A stretch of DNA of 64,000 nt from Dyadobacter beijingensis DSM 21582 (GTDB taxonomy: Bacteria > Bacteroidota > Bacteroidia > Cytophagales > Spirosomataceae): positions 682,001 to 746,000 of the forward strand of contig NZ_KB907788.1 in NCBI RefSeq assembly GCF_000382205.1. The letters run 5' to 3'. Below are positions 16,560 through 24,513 of this stretch, piece by piece. The position numbers and the translations under genes are program-made. The notes under the pieces were generated by a model. That model was not told the origin of the DNA, did not search any database, and worked only from the letters and a program-made list of their open reading frames with translations. Within the stretch, counting starts at the first letter, position 1. Every line of letters starts with the position of its first letter.

Positions 16560-19500
16560 TTAAAAGCCTAATTGCACTCCCAGCGTAAATGAGCGGGCGG
16601 CGGGATATTGCCCGTAATCGATGCCATTTGTGAGGTTACCGGCGCCGCGGTTGCTGCCGATCTTCATCCCGATTTCCGGGTCGTAGCCCAGGTCGTATTT
16701 CGTAAACGTGAGCAGGTTTTGCGAAGAAAGATAGATGCGGAATTTCGAGAATGCGCCGTTGGTATTCTTTGCGAGCACGTCGGCGGGGAGTTCATAGCCG
16801 ATACTGATGTTTTTGAGGCGTAAGTAGGAAGCATCCTGCAACCAGCGCTGCGATATGCGCGAATTGTCGTTCGGGTCGCTCCATTTAATACGCGGGTCGG
16901 TAGTGCTGGGGTTTTCGGCCGTCCAGGCATTTTCGAACGCACGGAGACTGCCGCCGAGCGGCCACCGGAATGCGCCGGCATAGACGCCTATGCCGCTGTA
17001 AATCTCGCCGCCCTGCACCCCCTGGAATAAGATCGATAGGTCGAAATGCTTGTAGCTGGCCGTGAAATTGAGGCCGTAGGTAAAATCGGGGAGGAAAGAG
17101 CCGATTACCTTACGGTCCTTGTCGTCTACCACGCCGTCGCCATTCAGGTCCCGGAAGCGGACGTCGCCGGGCGCAGTGGCCTGGGCCTGGTACCAGGCGC
17201 CGTCGGAGCCGGTTTTGGTGCGTGCGGCAGCGTTATCGGCATCCACTTCTGCCTGTGTCTGGTATATTTTGTCAAAATCCCAGCCGTAAAATGCCTGTAT
17301 CGACTCGCCCGCCACGGTGCGCGTCACCGGCACTCCCCAGCTCGAAAAATAGTTGCCGTCACCGCCGTAAATCACGCCGCTGGGCGAATCGAGGCGCAGT
17401 ACCTTGTTGCGCACCACGCTGATGTTGCCGCTGATGCCCCAGTTGAAATCCCGCTTGCCCGGCGAGCGGTAGCCCAATGCAAGCTCCCAGCCCTTGTTTT
17501 CCATTTTACCAATATTTACGTCCGTAAACTGCACGTAGCCGAACGACGGCGGCGTGGGCGCTTTCAGGATGAGGTTGTCGGTGGTGCGGTTGAAATACTC
17601 GGCGGTAACCGTTACGGAGTTGTTGAACAAGGAAGCATCCAGGCCGATATTCAGCTGGCTGGTCTTCTCCCATTTCAGGTTTTGGTTGGCTAGTTTGTTG
17701 TAAAAGGAGGCATTGACGGTGTTTTCATTGTTAAACGGATACGAGGAGTTGTATACCAATGATTGCCACGGGTAGTTGCTCAGCGACGTCGGGTTCAGCC
17801 CTGTAATGCCGTAGCTCGCGCGCAGCTTCATATCCGAGAGGAACGACAGCTTTTGCATAAACGATTCCTGACCGATGTTCCAGCCCACCGAGGCGGCCGG
17901 AAAGTTGGCAAACTTGTTGCCCGGCGCCCATACCGACGAGCCGTCGCGGCGAATGCTGGCATTGAGAATGTATTTGCCCTTGTACGCGTAGCCTGCGCGC
18001 ACCACGTACGAGAGCAGCAGGTTTTCTTCCAAGGCATTCAATGCACTCAGGTTGGTAGCGCCGTTCAGCGTCCTGATGGCGGGATTGGATTGCTTGCCCG
18101 ACATCATTTCCGTGCGGATTTTGCCGTTTTGGCCCTCGAAAACGAGGATTGCATTCAAATGATGGTCCGTGCCGAAAGTTTTATCGGCCGTGAGCTGCTC
18201 GGAAAACAGCAGCGACGAATAGGTGTTGCGGTTGCTCGAAATCGTCGAAAGACCATCGTTGGTTTTGAATACATTATTACCGTCGTTGACCGTATAGCTA
18301 TTGTCGGCACCGTTTTCGAGCGAATTGGCATAGTCGATGCCGAATGTGCTTCGGAATTTAAGCCATTCGAACAATTTAACATCCAGGAATGCGCTGCCGA
18401 GGATTTTAGTGGTATTTCTGCGAAAAACAATGTTTTCAATGTCGGCGATCAGGTTTGGGAAAGGGTGCCCGTCGATGGCGTCGCCGCCGGCCTTGATCCA
18501 CGCATTGCTGGTCGGGTCTTTGACGGGCAGATGAGGTAACGCGAATTGCAGCAGCGACAGCGGCGTACCCTGGTCGCCCGTCTGGCCGTCGGAATTATTA
18601 TAAAGCTGCGAGGTGTAGGCCACGAGCAGGTTTTGTCCGAATGTGAAACGTTTGCCCAGGTCATGGCTGGAATTGACGCGAAAGTTGTAGCGGTCGAACC
18701 CTACGCCTTTGACAATGCCTTCCTGCCGCATGTAGCCTGCTGAGCTGTAAAAAGTCGATTGATCGCTGCCGCCGGAAAGCGAGAGGTTATTGCCCGTCAT
18801 GAAGCCTTTTTTGAAATACAAATCCTGCCAGTCGGTATTCGTTTGCGCGTAGGTTTGCGGGGCGCCGGGGTAGGGGAGTTTGTTCATCCCGGCGGTAGTG
18901 TACCGGCTGGGCCTCGCGCCGGCATTCTCCTGGTTGGCCCCCGAAAACATGGCGTCCATGAACCGCGAGCGTTGTTCGGTATTCATCGGATCAAGCTTGC
19001 GCCAGGGCGATTCGATACCGGCATAGGAATCGAGGTTGACCGTCATCTTTTTGTTGCGCTGGCCTTTTTTGGTCGTTAGCAAAATGACCCCGTTCGTTGC
19101 CCGCGACCCGTAAATGGCCGCCGCACTGGCATCTTTGAGGATTTCCACGGACTCCACATCGCGGTTGTCGAAGCTGGCAAGGTTGGTGGTAGGAAAGCCG
19201 TCGATCACGTAAAGCGGGTCGGTCGAGAAGCTGACGGAGCTCACGCCGCGAATGCGGATGTTGGGAGCCGTGCCGGGCGAGCTTACATTGGTGACCGTCA
19301 GCCCCGGTACGCGCCCCTGCAATGCCTGGCCTACTTCCGCCACGGGCAGCTCGGTCAGTTCTTTGGCCGATACCCTGGAAATGGCGCTTGTGAGTTCGCG
19401 CTTGATCTGCGTGCCGTAACCAACCACCACCACCTCGTCCAATGCTTTCAGGTTAGGTGCGAGTTGTATTTCCACCTGTGACTGGTTGCCCAGCGGCACT

Positions 19501-20111
19501 TCCCGGCTCAGGTACCCGACGTACGAAAACACGATCGTGCCAGCATTATCTGGTACGAGAAGCGAAAAATGGCCCTCCGCATTTGTGGTGGTGCCCTGGG
19601 TGGTGCCTTTCACGACCACACTCACGCCCGGCAGGCCCTCGCCGGTTTCGCTTTTCACGGTGCCGGTAATGGTCCTGTCGACGGCCGTCGCCTGCGCGGC
19701 GTTGGCGGGCGGCACGGCTTCGCCCGTGGGAGCAGGCTGTTGGCTGAGGACGATCTGATTGCCTGCCACGCGGTAATGGACACGCATCGGTTTCAGTACC
19801 GTTTCGAGCACCTCGCGCAGGGGCTGGTTCTGAGCGCTGACGGATGTGCGGCGATCGGCCTGGATAACCCTGGGGCTATACGTAAAGCGGATTTCCGTGA
19901 GCTCCTCAATGCGATGGAGGATGTTTTTGAGCGTCGCATCCTCCGCACGGAGCGAAATGCGCTTGTCGAGCAGCTCCTGTGCCGGCGTTTTCATGGCCAG
20001 GGCCATTTGCAGGCCCAGGACGACAACAAGCAGCGGCAGAGCGGTGGCGCTCACGACGCTCAGCAGGCCGCGCCTCCGTGGGAGGCCGCGCTTTTGCAAG
20101 GGTTTTTCCAT
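16560..20111 (-). CDS. STN-domain SusC-family TonB-dependent receptor-transducer
   Basis: This 1183-residue receptor differs from the first SusC by an N-terminal STN domain (about residues 39-98, ISLRAEDATLKNILHRIEEL), the module that contacts the FecR protein in the periplasm. It is followed by a carboxypeptidase-like domain (ITGTVKSETGEGLPGV), a TonB-box region (LDEVVVVGYGTQ), a plug (DPLYVIDGFPTT, GVILLTTKKGQ) and the barrel. I chose the ATG at 20111 because it lies 26 bases after the FecR stop and leads directly into a Lys/Arg-rich signal peptide; the longer frame to 20147 would overlap the FecR gene. It imports the substrate and reports its presence to FecR and the sigma factor. Confidence 0.93.
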   Translation of the reverse strand: MEKPLQKRGLPRRRGLLSVVSATALPLLVVVLGLQMALAMKTPAQELLDKRISLRAEDATLKNILHRIEELTEIRFTYSPRVIQADRRTSVSAQNQPLREVLETVLKPMRVHYRVAGNQIVLSQQPAPTGEAVPPANAAQATAVDRTITGTVKSETGEGLPGVSVVVKGTTQGTTTNAEGHFSLLVPDNAGTIVFSYVGYLSREVPLGNQSQVEIQLAPNLKALDEVVVVGYGTQIKRELTSAISRVSAKELTELPVAEVGQALQGRVPGLTVTNVSSPGTAPNIRIRGVSSVSFSTDPLYVIDGFPTTNLASFDNRDVESVEILKDASAAAIYGSRATNGVILLTTKKGQRNKKMTVNLDSYAGIESPWRKLDPMNTEQRSRFMDAMFSGANQENAGARPSRYTTAGMNKLPYPGAPQTYAQTNTDWQDLYFKKGFMTGNNLSLSGGSDQSTFYSSAGYMRQEGIVKGVGFDRYNFRVNSSHDLGKRFTFGQNLLVAYTSQLYNNSDGQTGDQGTPLSLLQFALPHLPVKDPTSNAWIKAGGDAIDGHPFPNLIADIENIVFRRNTTKILGSAFLDVKLFEWLKFRSTFGIDYANSLENGADNSYTVNDGNNVFKTNDGLSTISSNRNTYSSLLFSEQLTADKTFGTDHHLNAILVFEGQNGKIRTEMMSGKQSNPAIRTLNGATNLSALNALEENLLLSYVVRAGYAYKGKYILNASIRRDGSSVWAPGNKFANFPAASVGWNIGQESFMQKLSFLSDMKLRASYGITGLNPTSLSNYPWQSLVYNSSYPFNNENTVNASFYNKLANQNLKWEKTSQLNIGLDASLFNNSVTVTAEYFNRTTDNLILKAPTPPSFGYVQFTDVNIGKMENKGWELALGYRSPGKRDFNWGISGNISVVRNKVLRLDSPSGVIYGGDGNYFSSWGVPVTRTVAGESIQAFYGWDFDKIYQTQAEVDADNAAARTKTGSDGAWYQAQATAPGDVRFRDLNGDGVVDDKDRKVIGSFLPDFTYGLNFTASYKHFDLSILFQGVQGGEIYSGIGVYAGAFRWPLGGSLRAFENAWTAENPSTTDPRIKWSDPNDNSRISQRWLQDASYLRLKNISIGYELPADVLAKNTNGAFSKFRIYLSSQNLLTFTKYDLGYDPEIGMKIGSNRGAGNLTNGIDYGQYPAARSFTLGVQLGF

Positions 20112-20137
20112 AAAATTGATTTGCCTGGAAGGGCGGT

Positions 20138-21223
20138 TTATTGACAACCTTTACCATCGATGACCACCTGGCCGTCGGTAACCTTGTAGTGGGCCTGGAT
20201 CGTCTCGCAGACAATGCTGAGCTTGTCGTACAGCGACCCGTCGTTGAGCGAGCCCGTCATATTGCATTCCTTCAAATTGTCGGCGTCGTAGATCATCTTC
20301 ACGCCATAGGCCGCTTCCAAGGCATTCAGCACGGCCGGAATGGGCGTTTCCGAGAAGTCGAGCCGTATTTTTGCATTTGACCGGTCGAGTACCGCGGGCT
20401 GCTCTACCAGTGTTTTGACGAATTTTTCCTCCTTTTTCACAAATATTGCCTCCTGGTTGGGCGTCAGGATAACCTCTTCGGAAAGCATTGGGTCGGGTTT
20501 GGTGCCGGATTGCTGTTTGAAAACCGTCACTTTCCCCGTGCGTACCCCTACGGACACATTTGCGTCGGATTCGTATGCCTTAATGCGGAAACTCGTGCCG
20601 AGCACCTTCGTCACCACTTTGCCTGAATACACGATAAACGGCCGTTCGGTATCCCGCGACACATCGAAAAAAGCCGCGCCCGTAAGGAAAACTTCGCGCG
20701 ACGTTTTACCGAATTGGCGCCCTATCCGCAATGTGCTGTGCGCTTCAAGCGTGACATGGCTGCTGTCGGGCAGCGTGATCGTGCGCGGGGTGCCGGCATC
20801 GTTGGCTTCCAGGATTTCCGTTTGTATATCCGCCCGTCCCGTACGTTCATCCCAAATGCTCGGAGTGTTGGAGTCCATCAGCCTCCATGCCGCCAGCATG
20901 CCCACCAGCAATACCGAAGCCGCCGCAACCCATCCAACGCGCCGCAGCGTAGCGGAGCCTACCCTCGCGCCGCCATCCATTGTCGTGTCTTTCAGCACCC
21001 GGTCAATGGCTTGCTGGATTTCAGAGTCCCCGATTTCAAGGGGGGCAATGCGCAATGCGATTACCATCGACTTTGCTTTTTCCAGCATTTCATATTGTTC
21101 CGGGTGGGTGTTTTGCCAGGTTTCCCAAAAAAGGTCGCCGGGCGGCAGCTCGCTCAACGCCCATTTCCGGAAATACGGGTCCTGGACAAAATCTTCTGTC
21201 TGGTATGTGAGGTAAGTTTTCAT
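20138..21223 (-). CDS. FecR-family anti-sigma factor
   Basis: This 361-residue inner-membrane protein has a cytoplasmic N-terminal part (about 1-110), one membrane helix (VGWVAAASVLLVGMLAAWRL) and a periplasmic FecR domain with DERTGRADIQTEI, VTLEAHSTLRIGRQFG, REVFLTGAAFFDVSRDTERPF and VLGTSFRIKAY. The C-terminal region (from about 285, DFSETPIPAVLNALEAAYGV) resembles the STN-like partner domain found in Bacteroidota FecR proteins. Its start overlaps the sigma-factor stop by 4 bases (ATGA), a sign of coupled expression. It should hold the sigma factor until the STN-SusC signals ligand binding. Confidence 0.93.
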   Translation of the reverse strand: MKTYLTYQTEDFVQDPYFRKWALSELPPGDLFWETWQNTHPEQYEMLEKAKSMVIALRIAPLEIGDSEIQQAIDRVLKDTTMDGGARVGSATLRRVGWVAAASVLLVGMLAAWRLMDSNTPSIWDERTGRADIQTEILEANDAGTPRTITLPDSSHVTLEAHSTLRIGRQFGKTSREVFLTGAAFFDVSRDTERPFIVYSGKVVTKVLGTSFRIKAYESDANVSVGVRTGKVTVFKQQSGTKPDPMLSEEVILTPNQEAIFVKKEEKFVKTLVEQPAVLDRSNAKIRLDFSETPIPAVLNALEAAYGVKMIYDADNLKECNMTGSLNDGSLYDKLSIVCETIQAHYKVTDGQVVIDGKGCQ

Positions 21224-21858
21224 GCCTGGAAAATGGAGGAAATAGCGGTTATGAGCGACAGAAACCAGTTTTTACGCAGCATCCGCAGCGCCTCATATAC
21301 CAGGTTCACCGCGGAATGATAATGGATCGACATCACGCGGGCGATGTCCTCATATTCCATTTCCTGAAAAAAGCGAAGGTAAATGGCCTCGCGCTGGCGT
21401 TTGGAAAGCTTTTCGAGGTTCGCCTGCAGGCGTTTTAATTCCTCGTGCTGCACCTCGTGGCTTACCAGGTACGATTCGATCGCGAACTGGACTTCCAGGT
21501 GGTACTCGTCATTCAGTTCTTCCGCCTCGCGGAACCAGCGGAGCCGTTTGGTTTCCCGGAACAACCGGTGGCGAAGCGAGCTCAGCAAATAGGGTTTCAG
21601 CTTTTGCACGGCCGAGAGTTTCTGCCGGTTGTTCCAAAGGTCGATGAAGAGGTCGTGCAGGCAATCCTTCACAAATTCTCTGTCGCGCTGGAACTGCATG
21701 CCGTAATTGAGCAGTACCGGATAGTAAGTCTGCATGATCTCCGCGAATGCCTGCCTGTCGCCCGCCTGAAATGCTTCGCGTACGGCCTGGTCGCACGCGT
21801 CGGGAGGCCGTAAGGCAGCCGTGTCGGCAGGGGAGTGTGCGGCTTTGGTGATCGGCAT
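21220..21858 (-). CDS. ECF RNA polymerase sigma factor (FecI-like)
   Basis: This 212-residue sigma factor has region 2 at about 35-85 (AEIMQTYYPVLLNYGMQF, VKDCLHDLFIDLWNNRQKL) and region 4 at about 145-195 (LSKRQREAIYLRFFQEMEY, HSAVNLVYEALRMLRK). It is the first gene of the minus-strand locus and overlaps the FecR gene by 4 bases. It should direct transcription of the STN-SusC/SusD/GH97 genes. About 20 residues precede the usual start of region 2. The N-terminal 30 residues (AHSPADTAALRPPDACDQAV) have no counterpart in the core fold. Confidence 0.93.
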   Translation of the reverse strand: MPITKAAHSPADTAALRPPDACDQAVREAFQAGDRQAFAEIMQTYYPVLLNYGMQFQRDREFVKDCLHDLFIDLWNNRQKLSAVQKLKPYLLSSLRHRLFRETKRLRWFREAEELNDEYHLEVQFAIESYLVSHEVQHEELKRLQANLEKLSKRQREAIYLRFFQEMEYEDIARVMSIHYHSAVNLVYEALRMLRKNWFLSLITAISSIFQA

Positions 21859-22752
21859 GTCAAATCGGTTTTATCTAATTATGGCTGGGATAGTTCCTAT
21901 TTTGATGCATTCTACTCATTAGAGTCAGGAACGGGCGCTTTGTCCTGAAAATTTTCAAAAAAAATTTTACCGACCATACGCTGGATCATACCTGACGGTC
22001 AAAAAGTTTAGTGGGACTAAAATTCCGGGGTGCGGCCTTGCAGGTTGTCATAATAGTTACTACAAGTAACCCTGCGCGTACTTATTCTCTCAATTAAACA
22101 GAAAATGATCGCTGCCAGGCAGCAATTGCGTTGTCTTTTCATTAACCGTTGATTGATAGTAAGTTTTATTTCCAACCGGAATTTGTCGCCGGAATTTCCC
22201 CGCTTTCGTTCATGAAAACGTAATTCTTAGGTGAAAATAGGACTGACTAACTACTTCTACATTTCCGCGTTCGATTGCCAGGGCGCTTTGCGGACCGTAA
22301 AATGGATTAACCGGGTGAATTAGTTTTTGGCTTGCGGTGGGAAACGTGGTTTATCACCGATGTGAATGCAAATGGAAATATATTTTTTTTGTAACCGAAT
22401 GAGACAAATTCGTTTGCAAGTGTCGTTGTAAAAAGTGCTGGCCGATAGGCGGATTGCTATCATCGTAAAAACGAAATGGGTTGTGTGAAGACGGGGCGGG
22501 CGTGCAATATTAAAATGCAAAACGGGCGTATTCAAATATGTTCGGATGAACAGCCGGGGATGGTTTTTATTTGCAATATAATTTAAATGCGATTGGTAAA
22601 ACGCTAAATAGAAATGGGGCTCCCCGCGCGAACACACTCATTATTTTTCGCCAGTTTTGGCATGTTAATTATTATAAGAAAGTATTTTAATAAAATGTTA
22701 ACTTCATTACTTTTGCGAAAGTAATAATCCACCAGCAACCCGTAATTTATTT
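21859..22752. other. 894-base intergenic region, AT-rich, no gene
   Basis: This divergent region lies between the sigma-factor start and the AbrB-like gene start. I see no convincing gene; a 105-codon minus-strand frame (22320-22637) has a cysteine- and histidine-rich, unlikely composition and no family features. A 13-base palindrome GCTGCC-A-GGCAGC lies at 22111-22123. A candidate -7 element at 22708 serves the plus-strand gene. The length would allow a small RNA or long leader, but nothing specific can be shown. Confidence 0.45.
22708..22715 (+). promoter_or_regulatory. Candidate -7 element TACTTTTG
   Basis: TACTTTTG matches the Bacteroidota -7 consensus TAnnTTTG and lies 37 bases upstream of the start at 22753, a normal leader length. 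The upstream region is very AT-rich; no perfect -33 TTG was found at 19-21 bases. Confidence 0.5.
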
Positions 22753-23220
22753 ATGAAAGCAAGAGCAATTAAATTCTTTTCTCCCGAGGATAATGTTTCG
22801 GTAACAAAAAAGCCTCAGGAGAAACCAAAGCCAACCGGCTACATTTCCTCGTCAGGTAAGCTGGTCCTTCCTCCCAAAACCCTGGAAGAATTAGGAATCG
22901 AACCTGAAACTGCGCAGTTCAAAATCGGAGCGCAACAAGGAAAAAGATCATTGAAGTATCTTTATCTGATCCCCAGCACAGATGAAAACGGAACATTCCC
23001 CCTTACCAGAAGCGGCCGCGGATATTCGATCCCGCTCGAACTGATTCTGCGCAAAGGCGGCGTGGATTTTGAGAACACCAAGTTTATTTTTGAAATAACC
23101 CTTTTCAATTACGACGACGGCGTTGTCGGATTTGAACTTGCCTTGGGAACGGAAGAACCCAAACCCGCATACACCGGCAAACCCCGGGGCCGCAAACCCA
23201 AGAACGCGGTTGTCGCCTGA
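22753..23220 (+). CDS. Small basic protein with AbrB-like hairpin and AT-hook tail
   Basis: I do not recognise a named family for this 155-residue protein. Residues 30-50 (ISSSGKLVLPPKTLEELGI) read like the swapped-hairpin DNA-binding element of SpoVT/AbrB proteins (SxGrlxLPkxxxexLGI). A second, weaker match begins near residue 80 (SGRGYSIPLELILRKGGV), which suggests an internal duplication. The tail carries KPRGRKPK, the core of an AT-hook (RGR.P), a minor-groove DNA-binding element. Together these suggest a small nucleoid or transcription protein. It has its own promoter and a strong terminator, so it is monocistronic. DNA binding is inference; only the motifs are seen. Confidence 0.75.
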   Translation: MKARAIKFFSPEDNVSVTKKPQEKPKPTGYISSSGKLVLPPKTLEELGIEPETAQFKIGAQQGKRSLKYLYLIPSTDENGTFPLTRSGRGYSIPLELILRKGGVDFENTKFIFEITLFNYDDGVVGFELALGTEEPKPAYTGKPRGRKPKNAVVA

Positions 23221-23232
23221 TAATACACCATC

Positions 23233-23262
23233 AAAAAGGGCCTGTTTGCGCAGGCCCTTTTT
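23233..23262. terminator. Bidirectional intrinsic terminator
   Basis: A perfect 12-base stem (AAAAAGGGCCTG at 23233-23244 and CAGGCCCTTTTT at 23251-23262) with a 6-base loop lies between two convergent genes. The T-run on either strand allows it to stop transcription of both the AbrB-like gene and the Fur-like gene. Confidence 0.9.
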
Positions 23263-23292
23263 GTTAAGTTCTGGTAAACAGCATTTTTTACG

Positions 23293-23580
23293 TCAGTTAT
23301 CCGCCGCATTCCTGATGGGTTCAGGAATGCCGAACAGGTTTTTGCGGCTGTCCGTCGCAAAACGGCGCTCCGCAAAACCCGCGCTTACGAGCCAGTTGAG
23401 CGATTCGTAGACCGTCGCAGGGCTGATCTTGATCCCGCGGCTGCGCATATCCCGCCATAACGTATCCCCATCGGTATATTCATTGGTGACCAGCAACTGG
23501 TCGGCCACAATTACCCGTTTTTCAGCCAAACGTATTTTATGGTGGATGCAATAAGCGCTGATTTGTTCGTACAAGGACAT
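23293..23580 (-). CDS. Fur-family DNA-binding domain without metal/dimer domain
   Basis: This 95-residue protein matches only the winged-helix half of Fur: RLAEKRVIVADQLLVTN at about 17-33, RGIKISPATVYESLNWLVSAG at 48-68 (Fur consensus contains ATVYRVLN) and a wing FAERRFA. The C-terminal dimerisation and metal-binding domain with its His/Cys ligands, which brings ordinary Fur to about 140 residues, is absent; the frame ends cleanly before the convergent terminator. It follows the DUF4198 gene by 24 bases on the same strand and is probably co-transcribed with it. It may be a stand-alone regulator that dimerises otherwise or needs a partner, or a truncated remnant. Confidence 0.78.
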   Translation of the reverse strand: MSLYEQISAYCIHHKIRLAEKRVIVADQLLVTNEYTDGDTLWRDMRSRGIKISPATVYESLNWLVSAGFAERRFATDSRKNLFGIPEPIRNAADN

Positions 23581-23604
23581 GCGGATGAATGCTCTTTTGA
23601 AAAA

Positions 23605-24321
23605 CTATTTTCCAACTTCTACCAGCAAAGTAGCGCTGCGCCAGAACGCCTTGTATTCTTTCCCATTATGCGTTCCCGAATCTTTCCAGCTTTTGGAAAC
23701 TTCGATGAAATAGGTTCCCGGCCAAAGCGGAACGAATTCCGCCAAACCTTTTTCGTCGGTGCTGATTTGCTTGCTCCATCCCGAAGGCGACGCTACCGAT
23801 ATATACAGTTTTTCATTGCCATTGTTTTTGGCAATACCGCGCAGGTCGAGCGGGCTGTTTACTTTGTAAGTTTTAGCGGGATCTGCAAAAAGGCTTAGTT
23901 CGTTTACATTAGCACCGGGATTATTACCGGCATCGGCTTTGCCCACGGTTACTAATGCGCTGGCATTGAACTGATAAACAGTGGTACCGCCCAGCTCTTT
24001 CGCAGTATGTCCCACCGATAGCGTGTATACGCCCTGCTGGTCGGGAGTGAATTCTGCGGTGAAATGGTCGTCGGCAGCTACGGTCGCCAATTTGGTGCGT
24101 TTCTGATCGGGGGCGATGAGCCAGAGTTCGAATTCCTTTACATCCGAATACCACTCGCCCAGTTTTTCGGGCTTGTCGCCCGGCTCGGCATAGATGATTT
24201 TAATGGACTGTTTTTGCCCGGCTTTTCCTTTTGGCGCAGTCTGAATCCAAAGCGCGTGAGCAAAAAGCTGAGCGGAACAGCAAAGTAGAAAAGCAATAGC
24301 GAGAAGTTGTTTTTTTAACAT
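23605..24321 (-). CDS. DUF4198 periplasmic protein, candidate metal-uptake component
   Basis: This 238-residue secreted protein begins with a signal peptide (LLAIAFLLCCSAQLFA) followed by HALWIQT, the N-terminal histidine pattern typical of DUF4198 proteins, which are linked to nickel or cobalt uptake (NikM/CbiL-like) in other bacteria. The rest is beta-rich with two immunoglobulin-like or transthyretin-like parts (KKTKLATVAADDHFTAEF-like and KEYKAFWRSATLLVEVGK regions). I chose the ATG at 24321 since the 51-residue upstream extension is not a plausible signal. A -7 element and a dyad precede it, and the Fur-like gene follows in the same operon. The metal and transport role are inferred from family and context. 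Confidence 0.8.
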   Translation of the reverse strand: MLKKQLLAIAFLLCCSAQLFAHALWIQTAPKGKAGQKQSIKIIYAEPGDKPEKLGEWYSDVKEFELWLIAPDQKRTKLATVAADDHFTAEFTPDQQGVYTLSVGHTAKELGGTTVYQFNASALVTVGKADAGNNPGANVNELSLFADPAKTYKVNSPLDLRGIAKNNGNEKLYISVASPSGWSKQISTDEKGLAEFVPLWPGTYFIEVSKSWKDSGTHNGKEYKAFWRSATLLVEVGK

Positions 24322-24387
24322 GATTTGAGAAAAATGAGTAGTAAAATAGCGCAGGCAAATGCATTGCAGCGTGCGCTTGTGGACGTG

Positions 24388-24417
24388 CAAATATAGTCTA
24401 TTTGTAATAAGTCCAAA
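24388..24417 (-). promoter_or_regulatory. Promoter with overlapping dyad upstream of DUF4198/Fur-like operon
   Basis: On the minus strand TTTG (24414-24417), an 18-base spacer and TATATTTG (24388-24395) match the Bacteroidota -33/-7 promoter. A dyad CAAATA-N5-TATTTG (24388-24404) covers the -7 element and would make a natural repressor site. The only regulator in the operon is the Fur-like winged-helix protein, so autoregulation is plausible but unproven. Confidence 0.6.
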
Positions 24418-24513
24418 TAATGTTTGAATTAAAATAAACAATATATTCCACTGCGCCGGAGTCGGGACCGACACTGTGGAGTAGACTTGAATTGCTGTTA
24501 TGCGTAGATCCTC

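Noticed and set aside
22320..22637. 105-codon minus-strand frame in the long intergenic region
   Set aside because: No family features and AT-rich non-coding composition; no supporting promoter or partner.
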